Assembly: GCF_008364555.1 (NCBI RefSeq)
Contig: NZ_VTUC01000006.1
Location: forward strand, 806,001 to 870,000
DNA: 64,000 nucleotides
Direction: 5' to 3'
Origin: Enterobacter vonholyi
Lineage (GTDB): Bacteria; Pseudomonadota; Gammaproteobacteria; Enterobacterales; Enterobacteriaceae
Shown: positions 58,125-64,000 of the stretch, piece by piece
Layout of the letters: each line of letters starts with the position of its first letter
How positions within the stretch are numbered: the stretch's first letter is position 1
Translations under genes and position numbers: made by a program
The notes under the pieces: model-generated
What the model was told of the DNA's origin: nothing
Seen by the model: only the letters and a program-made list of their open reading frames with translations
Databases searched by the model: none

Positions 58125-58490
58125 TTAATACGCTGGGCCCAATTGAGACAAAGCATTACGCTTCATATCCCAGGAATAAAACCACTCATGCCAGCCGTTT
58201 TGCTTTTCCGCATAGCTACAGACCACAACCACTTCCTTTGACAGGTTGAAAGTTAAGTAATAGAAAAATGCGCCTTCAGGAGGTGCAGACCAAAATAGTT
58301 TTTCGCCCTGCGCATTGAAGATGGTCAAAACGGTTGGTAATGGCTTTGGCTCGCTTAACGTAAAGACTAACTGGCGAGTTGAGTCGACCATTGCATAGTC
58401 TAAAAACGGCATACTAACCAGTATGTTACTTGCACCACGCGCCCATTGAACCAGGTCATTTTCTTTAAAAAAAATGAGATTTTTAATCAT
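58125..58490 (-). CDS. Hypothetical protein (121 aa), second gene of a small pair
   Basis: Unrecognised 121-residue acidic-to-neutral protein rich in aromatic residues, with beta-strand-like stretches (RQLVFTLSEPKPLPTVLTIFNAQGEKLFW, EGAFFYYLTFNLSKEVVVVCSY) and GWHEWFYSWDMKRN near the end. No signal peptide or membrane helix. It is 16 bp downstream of the next gene on the same strand, with gaggtttacca before the ATG, so the two are probably co-transcribed. Moderately AT-rich, unlike the core genes to the left. Its position near an rhs locus makes an immunity or accessory role possible, without direct evidence. Confidence 0.7.
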   Translation of the reverse strand: MIKNLIFFKENDLVQWARGASNILVSMPFLDYAMVDSTRQLVFTLSEPKPLPTVLTIFNAQGEKLFWSAPPEGAFFYYLTFNLSKEVVVVCSYAEKQNGWHEWFYSWDMKRNALSQLGPAY

Positions 58491-58506
58491 TGGTAAACCT
58501 CAACGT

Positions 58507-58887
58507 TTAAAGTTTGATCTGTTTCAAATTACCTTCAAAAAGCCCCACAAGATATACCCGGTATCGGGCTGGCTGCACTTCTTTATACGTTAATACAGTA
58601 GAAAATTCTTTTAAACAATTTGAACATGCTTTTTTCGAAACATGTAATTGGCTTTCATCATAGCTAAATTCATTATGATCGCTAACAAGCTTCACTCCTC
58701 TCATTTTCTTAACCAAAAAGTATTTTACCTCTTCAGAGAGCGAGTCAAACTCATATGAGTTTACGATGGAATAGACTATTACACCCTCGCATTCAGGGCA
58801 TGCTATTTTTGCGCCATAATCTATAAAGTCATTATCAATGCCATCGAGGACTAATATCTTATTTTTCAGTCGATTAGTTATTTTCAT
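58507..58887 (-). CDS. Hypothetical protein with two CxxC pairs (126 aa)
   Basis: 126-residue protein with CPEC (about 30-33) and CSNC (about 88-91), a spacing that suggests a zinc-ribbon-like fold. The central part is charged and helical (EFDSLSEEVKYFLVKKMRGVKL). I do not recognise the family. AT-rich. No good ribosome site precedes the ATG (only an A-run), although the frame is long and clean. Pairs with the downstream 121-aa gene. Confidence 0.68.
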   Translation of the reverse strand: MKITNRLKNKILVLDGIDNDFIDYGAKIACPECEGVIVYSIVNSYEFDSLSEEVKYFLVKKMRGVKLVSDHNEFSYDESQLHVSKKACSNCLKEFSTVLTYKEVQPARYRVYLVGLFEGNLKQIKL

Positions 58888-58969
58888 TTTTTTTAGATTT
58901 TAACTTTATTAATAAAAAAGTAAGGCGAGAAGAAAATGAGGGGTTTTATTAATTAATAACATTGTTTAA

Positions 58970-59446
58970 TCAAACATTCCATTCAATATAAATACCACAA
59001 TCGAAGCTTTTTTCATTAGACTGTACAACAATACTTCCCCATTCATGCTCCCATTGAATTCCATATGGGGGGGTTGTAATTTTAAGTTTAGGCTTTGAGG
59101 TTATTTCACTCTCAACCCAGGCTGTCAAGCGTTGCTGCTCATCCGATAAATTACTCAGACTAGCCCTTTTATCCCAATCCTCTAGCGTTTTATAAAAATT
59201 TCCATCCTTACTAGTAAGGAATATTGATGGAGTAAAAGAAAATGCTGAGGGCCTCAGTTCCAAAATGAAAACTTGATCTTTCCATTTAATATTATCGATA
59301 GCGAAATAAAAAGGACCTATTTTAGTCAATGGCGAGAAGAACTTGTAAAATGCGGAATTTTTAAAAGTATCAACATCTTTTAATTCGATTGGGTAGTTGT
59401 TAATTGCTACAAATCCAGTATGAACATCAAGTTTCATTTCTAACAT
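58970..59446 (-). CDS. Hypothetical protein, paralogue of the upstream gene (158 aa)
   Basis: Unrecognised 158-residue AT-rich gene. The start is set at ATG 59446 because aaggtgg lies 7 nt upstream; the frame is open 14 codons further. The protein ends with W-x-H-E-W-G-S-I-V-V ... EKSFDCGIYIEWNV. The same pattern (WNFAWGRVSVSYETKSFNHGIYIVWN) closes the next gene upstream, and both share LPL-E/P-I-E and F-Y-K/Y-Y-K-A/T-L-x-D-W segments, so the two are diverged tandem duplicates. Such duplicated small soluble proteins beside rhs loci are often immunity proteins; this is inference. Confidence 0.75.
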   Translation of the reverse strand: MLEMKLDVHTGFVAINNYPIELKDVDTFKNSAFYKFFSPLTKIGPFYFAIDNIKWKDQVFILELRPSAFSFTPSIFLTSKDGNFYKTLEDWDKRASLSNLSDEQQRLTAWVESEITSKPKLKITTPPYGIQWEHEWGSIVVQSNEKSFDCGIYIEWNV

Positions 59447-59472
59447 ATCTAAACCACCTTGTCTGGAAGTGA

Positions 59473-59898
59473 CTACGTTATATTCCAAACTATATATATC
59501 CCATGATTAAACGACTTTGTCTCATATGAGACTGAAACCCGCCCCCACGCAAAGTTCCACCTAATGATGTCTGTTTCCATGGTATCAGGCGTGTCCAGGT
59601 TTAGTGATTCTTTCAGCCAATCAGACAAACTTTTTACTGATTCAATTAGTATGTGAATATTAGTTCGAGCATTCCAATCATTTAATGCTTTATAGTATTG
59701 ACTGTTTTTATCAACAAGATGAAGCATAAAAGGAAAACCATAGCACACTGGGCGTATAGTAACTTGAAATTCTTTATCGGAAAACACTGCTGAGTCAACA
59801 AGGTAGTGATTTGGCATGGTTTTCTTAACGGCTTTGTGCTTTACTAATTCGCGGTATAAATCACACTTACAAAAGCCTTCTTCAGTATCAATTTCCAA
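59473..59898 (-). pseudogene. Probable 5'-decayed tandem paralogue of the 158-aa gene
   Basis: The frame is homologous to its downstream neighbour over its whole length, and homology continues upstream of the first possible start (TTG at 59898) through codons reading KFKPITGELNLDDLPLEIDTEEG, back to a TAA at 59944-59946. No ATG, GTG or ribosome site lies in that stretch, so the original start seems lost by mutation; the neighbour begins MLEMKLDVHTGF at the equivalent place. It could be translated from the TTG as a 141-residue protein, but this looks like a decaying copy. AT-rich. Confidence 0.6.
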
Positions 59899-60101
59899 AG
59901 GCAGATCATCAAGATTTAGTTCACCTGTAATCGGTTTAAATTTTTATTCAATCATTTTGTCCTGATTGACTTTTTATTGTCTGACAAGTTCTTAATAATA
60001 TAATCGACTCAACATGAGAACATCCATATGAGGAGCATTTTCCGCGTACAAATTATATTTATTATAACCATTTACAATGACACCCGCATAACAATAAAGT
60101 C

Positions 60102-60347
60102 TTATTGCCAATGGTGCAATAAGTCAATCCACATTTCTTTTTCCTCAGCGTTAATTTTTATGCCATCACTACTTTGTTTTACATACTGCATGTACGTTTC
60201 ATAAATTGCTCTTATTATCACCGTTTTTTCAGTGCGAGATCCTTCAATCAAAGTCATTAGTTTTTCTAAATAAATTGATGAATCCACTCTTTCGTTGAAA
60301 AAAAACCTCATATAATCAAGTACTTCATTATATGAATCGTAATTCAT
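60102..60347 (-). CDS. Orphan immunity-family protein (81 aa), homologue of the Rhs-linked gene
   Basis: 81-residue protein MNYDSYNEVLDYMRFFFNERV ... EMWIDLLHHWQ. It aligns end to end with the 82-aa gene at 61265-61513 (shared SYNEVLD, RxEK..xIRAI, E..E.W..L...WQ). The start at 60347 corresponds to the partner's start; the same frame runs upstream into rhs core codons, meaning the toxin tip that once preceded it has been deleted. It is thus an immunity gene left without an intact toxin. It may still protect against kin carrying that tip (inference). Confidence 0.75.
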   Translation of the reverse strand: MNYDSYNEVLDYMRFFFNERVDSSIYLEKLMTLIEGSRTEKTVIIRAIYETYMQYVKQSSDGIKINAEEKEMWIDLLHHWQ

Positions 60348-60388
60348 GATAGGCATCCCTGATTTCATACACTGGTTTGTTTGGCACA

Positions 60389-60690
60389 TCCAATTCTGGA
60401 GATACTCGGATATCTGCGTCTCGCTTTCCAGCAGTAGCTTACGCAGGCTCCGTTCGCCCCTTCCCAGCGCTTCTGCCCTTCGATATCCATTATCCGCTCT
60501 GGCGTGCCGTTGGGCTGGCAGTGGAACCAGAAGATCTCTGGGGCATTAACGTCGTCAGCATGTGCCAACGGGTCATCACTGTCTGGTCGCAGTATACTTA
60601 GGTCATCGGCACGTCCCCGTGCACCTCCTGCAGCAGGCGGTTATGGGTAATTTTCTCAATCGCCCTTCGAACGAATTATCATCAGCGGCG
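60389..60690 (-). pseudogene. rhs core remnant with internal deletion and frameshift
   Basis: This segment is a diverged copy of the conserved rhs core in the intact gene. The encoded APEIFWFHCQPNGTPER...DIEGQ...RWEG stretch corresponds to the intact copy near 62240-62335. Relative to it, about 275 bp are missing at ctcctgcagcag (intact 62416-62427), resuming at intact about 62703. A 1-bp loss near 60430-60445 shifts frame after RWEGANGA, putting the last codons (ESETQISEYLQNW) in frame with the orphan immunity gene. It cannot make a working Rhs protein. Confidence 0.82.
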
Positions 60691-60922
60691 AACAGGTTTT
60701 GAATAAAGTTAAAACAAGGAAATCAGCATAATGCGTGATATATAAAATAAAATCTGTAATTAATATATTTCTAATGTCCCTCATAGGGGAGGGTAAGGAT
60801 TGGGACGACTCAAGAGTCATTTACCCTTCCCCATGCATCAACCTACTCACCTCCCATAAAAAAACTAAAAAAACAAACATAATAAACAACCTGAAAAAAT
60901 CAATTCCCCGTATAACTATTAG
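60691..60922. other. AT-rich spacer, no gene seen
   Basis: This 232-bp stretch between the rhs remnant and the 69-aa gene is very AT-rich, contains a cccttcccc/ggggagggtaag-like pair of short inverted stretches (60785-60830), and has no frame with a ribosome site. It is probably degraded locus DNA. Confidence 0.5.
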
Positions 60923-61132
60923 TTAGCAAAAATAAAAGTAAATATCACGTATCAAATCTCCATCCGCTTCATCAACGGTTCTTGTTTTGACTTTATTAAA
61001 GTCAGCTAAAATACCTTTCACTGGCACATCAGGCTTTGATATGTCATCATAAAATGCTTCCCGTTGACTTTCCCGAACGTATTTTTTATTAAAAAAAAAA
61101 GATTCTTTCGTAACTTTTCCACTGTCATTCAT
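60923..61132 (-). CDS. Hypothetical small protein (69 aa)
   Basis: 69-residue charged protein starting MNDSGKVTKESFFFNKKYV and ending DLIRDIYFYFC. The start at 61132 is supported by a strong caggag 4 nt upstream; the frame stays open upstream but that part lacks support. Not recognised. It lies between the cognate immunity gene (61265) and the rhs remnant. It might be another small accessory or immunity gene, or a degraded toxin-tip piece; the evidence does not decide. Confidence 0.55.
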   Translation of the reverse strand: MNDSGKVTKESFFFNKKYVRESQREAFYDDISKPDVPVKGILADFNKVKTRTVDEADGDLIRDIYFYFC

Positions 61133-61264
61133 TTTACTCCTGAATTTTAATAACACATTCGAAAAAAACAGATTACCTCCTGACACCGATGGTAATAGCA
61201 TAACCTTAGCAAAATAATACGGGATATTAAGTAAAAACCCACCCAGCCATTTTTATTTAATATT

Positions 61265-61513
61265 TTACTGCCATATATTGAACAACTGTTTCCATACCTC
61301 CTGTTCCTCATGAGTAGGGACTCTATAATCTTGAGTCTTTCGCCTATATTCCATAAAACATGAGTCTATAGCTCGAATAGCCACCATTTTTTCTTTTCGA
61401 CAATCATCTAAAATAGATTGCATATCCTGCAAACAATTAGAATCAAGAATATATTTTTGAAAAAACAGCTCCAGGAAATCTAACACTTCATTATAAGATT
61501 GTAAATTTATCAT
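61265..61513 (-). CDS. Candidate cognate immunity protein of the Rhs toxin (82 aa)
   Basis: 82-residue predicted cytoplasmic helical protein: MINLQSYNEVLDFLELFFQKY ... EEQEVWKQLFNIWQ. The ATG (61513-61511) overlaps the rhs TGA (61510-61512) in an ATGA junction, with agagga upstream inside the rhs end, so translation is coupled. Position directly after an Rhs C-terminal tip, small size and low GC are the standard features of immunity genes. Family not recognised. A homologue sits at 60102-60347. Confidence 0.85.
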   Translation of the reverse strand: MINLQSYNEVLDFLELFFQKYILDSNCLQDMQSILDDCRKEKMVAIRAIDSCFMEYRRKTQDYRVPTHEEQEVWKQLFNIWQ

Positions 61514-64000
61514 GGTTCCTCTGGCAGAATATCAATCTTGTCGAAATTAATAACTCTATTTTCAGCATGCAGCTGTTGAACATTACCTTGGCCGTATTCA
61601 GGGTATGCCTTAGTAAACGGTTCAAGTGGCGCTCCTGGTCTATCGCCGAACATTCTCGGGGTTCGCACTTGCGGAACACCATTTTCATATAATTGAAGCG
61701 TATCAAACTCAGCTCTAAGACGTCCATCACTCCATGATTTATCCAAAGGATCAAGTGGATTCAATTTATCTGCTCCTTTGATCTGGAATGCATCTCTTAC
61801 TGTGCGGCCGGAGTCTAATTTATCAAAACCAAAATAAGTGACTGGTGCGGATTTGGATTCAAATGTTTTAGGCACCCATGCATTAATAGTACCGTCATCC
61901 TCAAGATACCTCATATAGCGATAGGCTGTAGAAGGCATTGTAGCGCTTGGCCCCGCTGGACCAACGTAGAAATCAGGTTTCGTTTTACCGCTACACTCAC
62001 GGCTCAACCCCCACGGATCCACCCACCCCAGCGCATTCGGCGCATACTGGTAAAGGTTTATCCCCCCCGCCAGCCCTATCGGGTCCTGCTGCGTAAACCT
62101 TCCGCAGTCCGGGTCGTAATACCGGAACAGATTGTAGTGCAGCCCTGTCTCACGGTCCAGGTATTGCCCCTGCATGCGCAGGTTCTGGGAATATCCTGAT
62201 ACCTGCGTCTCGCTTTCCCGCAGCAGCTTGCCCCAGGCGCTGTTGACCCCTTCCCAGCGCACCTGCCCTTCGACATCCGTCATCCGCTCCGGCGTGCCGT
62301 TGGGCTGGCAGTGGAACCAGAAAATCTCCGGCGCTTCGACACCGTCAATACGCGCCAGAGGGTCGTAGCTGTCCTGGTCGCTGTAGACGTAGGTGAGCGG
62401 CACATCCCCGTGCAGCTCCTGCAGCAGACGGAACCCTTCCCAGACAAACCAGGTGGTGACCGGCTTGCCCGTTGGCTGTCCGCCCAGCATCTGGCGTCGC
62501 GTTTTACTGATGCGTCGCCCGAGCGGATCGTAGCGGAAGCTGACCTGCGTCTGCGGTTTGTTGCGATCCCGCGGCTGGCTGATGACCTCCGTCAGGCGGT
62601 GTTCACCGTCGTAGCGGTAGTGCCAGCGGGTCTGGCCGTTATCCTTCTCTATGGTGCGGCCGTGGATGTCATAGCGCCAGCGAATGCCGTTCAGCTGCGT
62701 CAGGCGGTTGTGCGTGACCTTCTCAACAGATCCTTCGAGCGGGTTACCGGCAGCATCCCAGCGCCACTGCTCCTGTCCGGGCAGCGAGCCGTCCTGAACG
62801 AGCAGACGCCCGGCGCTGTCGTACTGCCAGCGGTACCAGCTGAAGGGGTTATCGTCCCGCTCTTCACGCACCAGGTTATTGCGGTAGTCGTAATCCCAGC
62901 GGCGGGACCAGCGGCGCGGCGACGGACGCTGGGCATTGCCGGTAAAGACGTCCCGGCGATGCAGTCGGCCAAGACGATCGTATTCGCTGCGGGTGGTCAG
63001 CAGCCCCTGGGTGCGGCTGGTCTCGCGGTGAAGTTCGTCGCGGGTAAAGTCGGAGACCGACAGCTTATCGAGCGCAATGCTGAGCAGATGCCCGCTGCCG
63101 TAGTAGAACTGCTTCAGCTCGCGGCCATCGGGCAGCGTGACGGAGGTGCGGTTGCCCAGCGCGTCATACTCCCACGCCAGCTCGCCGTGCTCGCCCGCTT
63201 CGCGCGTCACGCGCCCAAGCGCGTCATACTCAAAGGCAAGCTCCTGCTCTGCCTCGGTGGTCCACACGTCGGCTGCAAGTGCAGGATGCAGCCCAATCCG
63301 GCTTAATAGCCCGGACGGCGTGTAGTGATAGCGGGTCTGGCCTTCCGGCGTGGTGCGGGCGACCAGCTGGCCGCTCGCGCTCCAGGCGAAGGCGTGGGTG
63401 ATGGCCTCCGGATGACCGGCGGCAAAGGTGCGCGCAATCGTGCGCCCGCAGGCATCATAGCGATACTGCGAGGCCACGCCATCGAGCCCCACCTCTTCCA
63501 GCAGCAGCGAATCTGGCCCCCAGCGAAACTGATACGCTTCGCCGTTCTCGTTTTCCAGGGCAATCAGACGCCCGCGGCTGTCCCAGCGGCGGCGCACCTC
63601 TTCCCCCTGCGTATTACGGGTGGCGGTTAAGCGCCCCGCCTCGTCGTATCTGAACTCGCTCTCTTTCCCGTCGGCGCCCGCGTGCTTCACCGGCAGACCG
63701 CGTTCGTTCCATTTGAGCGATTCCGTCCAGCCTTCCGGGCGATCGAGCTGCACCGGACGCCCTGCGGCGTCGTAGCGGTAGCGCGTCTCTTCCCCGTCGG
63801 CGCCAGTCTCAGCCACCAGCCAGCCCAGCGGATGATAGCGATAGCGGGTAATACGCCCGGAACAGTCGGTCGAACATACGATCTGCCCGGCCTCGTTGTA
63901 CTCCTGGTAGCGGCTGTTTCCGGCGGCATCGACCTCTTCAACGACCTGACCGAACTCGTCCCGGCGCAGCTGCGTCGTCTGCCCCATCGGGTCTACCACG
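61510..64000 (-). CDS. Rhs-family polymorphic toxin, C-terminal part (N-terminus outside window)
   Basis: At least 830 residues of an Rhs/YD-repeat protein; the 5' end runs off the right edge. Repeats of the G-x-x-x-x-Y-D-x-x-G-R type fill about residues 1-560 of the visible part and form the cage that encloses the toxin. The core ends with the conserved RYYDPDCGRFTQQDPIGLAGGINLYQYAPNALGWVDPWGL, where Rhs proteins self-cleave. The last 164 residues (bases 61510-62004) form the tip, SRECSGKTKPDFYVGPAGPS ... DKIDILPEEP, whose toxin type I do not recognise. Core DNA is GC-rich, the tip AT-rich, with the shift at about 62004. Export is usually by T6SS (VgrG/PAAR), not visible here. Confidence 0.93.
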   Translation of the reverse strand, partial: VVDPMGQTTQLRRDEFGQVVEEVDAAGNSRYQEYNEAGQIVCSTDCSGRITRYRYHPLGWLVAETGADGEETRYRYDAAGRPVQLDRPEGWTESLKWNERGLPVKHAGADGKESEFRYDEAGRLTATRNTQGEEVRRRWDSRGRLIALENENGEAYQFRWGPDSLLLEEVGLDGVASQYRYDACGRTIARTFAAGHPEAITHAFAWSASGQLVARTTPEGQTRYHYTPSGLLSRIGLHPALAADVWTTEAEQELAFEYDALGRVTREAGEHGELAWEYDALGNRTSVTLPDGRELKQFYYGSGHLLSIALDKLSVSDFTRDELHRETSRTQGLLTTRSEYDRLGRLHRRDVFTGNAQRPSPRRWSRRWDYDYRNNLVREERDDNPFSWYRWQYDSAGRLLVQDGSLPGQEQWRWDAAGNPLEGSVEKVTHNRLTQLNGIRWRYDIHGRTIEKDNGQTRWHYRYDGEHRLTEVISQPRDRNKPQTQVSFRYDPLGRRISKTRRQMLGGQPTGKPVTTWFVWEGFRLLQELHGDVPLTYVYSDQDSYDPLARIDGVEAPEIFWFHCQPNGTPERMTDVEGQVRWEGVNSAWGKLLRESETQVSGYSQNLRMQGQYLDRETGLHYNLFRYYDPDCGRFTQQDPIGLAGGINLYQYAPNALGWVDPWGLSRECSGKTKPDFYVGPAGPSATMPSTAYRYMRYLEDDGTINAWVPKTFESKSAPVTYFGFDKLDSGRTVRDAFQIKGADKLNPLDPLDKSWSDGRLRAEFDTLQLYENGVPQVRTPRMFGDRPGAPLEPFTKAYPEYGQGNVQQLHAENRVINFDKIDILPEEP

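Noticed and set aside
61491-61754. 87-codon minus-strand frame overlapping the rhs tip and immunity start
   Set aside because: Out of frame with rhs, no ribosome site, and the immunity gene start at 61513 is far better supported.
61510-62004. Assigning the Rhs tip to a named toxin class such as TNT, EndoU or HNH nuclease
   Set aside because: The expected catalytic motifs are not visible, so no class is claimed.
62311-63306. 331-codon open frame opposite rhs
   Set aside because: Antisense shadow of repetitive rhs core; no ribosome site or known fold.

Overview
The window is chromosomal DNA from an Enterobacteriaceae species, most like Enterobacter (cloacae complex) or a close relative such as Lelliottia or Leclercia. 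Nearly every gene from oppB to ychF has a recognisable E. coli counterpart in the E. coli opp-adhE-hns-galU-nar-cha-hemA-prs-pth order. The nasFEDCBA nitrate-assimilation operon with nasR, familiar from Klebsiella, sits between ychO and ychN. The genus is inferred from protein similarity and synteny that I recall; no database search was run.

Layout. 1-3763: oligopeptide importer genes oppB (partial) and oppA with a long AT-rich upstream region, then ychE. 3764-8610: adhE with a structured leader, tdk and hns. 8700-13350: galU, rssB-rssA, ychJ and purU. 13430-13900: the tyrT operon, with two identical tRNA-Tyr genes and an rtT-like repeat. 13984-15431: a divergent Lrp-type regulator and EamA exporter. 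15428-26615: the nitrate respiration cluster narGHJI, narK and narXL, with FNR boxes upstream of narG and narK. 26619-38933: ychO, then the nas operon with nasR. 39006-44206: ychN, a dCache chemoreceptor behind a FliA-type promoter, a small DUF1883-like protein, and chaC/chaB/chaA. 44298-57678: housekeeping genes kdsA, sirB1, sirB2, prmC, prfA and hemA on the minus strand, then lolB, ispE, prs, dauA, a MerR-TipAS regulator, ychH, pth and ychF. 57732-64000: an AT-rich accessory region ending in a partial rhs gene.

The genes work together in three main themes. (1) Nitrate use appears twice: membrane respiration (NarGHI with assembly factor NarJ, transporter NarK and sensor NarXL) and cytoplasmic assimilation (NasFED uptake, NasA nitrate reductase, a joined NasC/NasB polypeptide, and NasR control). 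The nas upstream region carries a sigma-54-type promoter, a hexaloop hairpin suited to an ANTAR protein, and an overlapping terminator, so nitrogen limitation and nitrate can both be sensed there. (2) prfA-prmC and the neighbouring hemA/lolB/ispE/prs genes are ordinary core functions. (3) The right-hand end is a polymorphic-toxin locus: an Rhs C-terminus with a 164-residue unrecognised tip whose stop codon overlaps the start of an 82-aa candidate immunity gene. It is followed by an rhs core remnant joined to a second copy of that immunity family, and by further small AT-rich genes that look like displaced immunity genes. This locus and the nas leader are the most interesting parts of the window.
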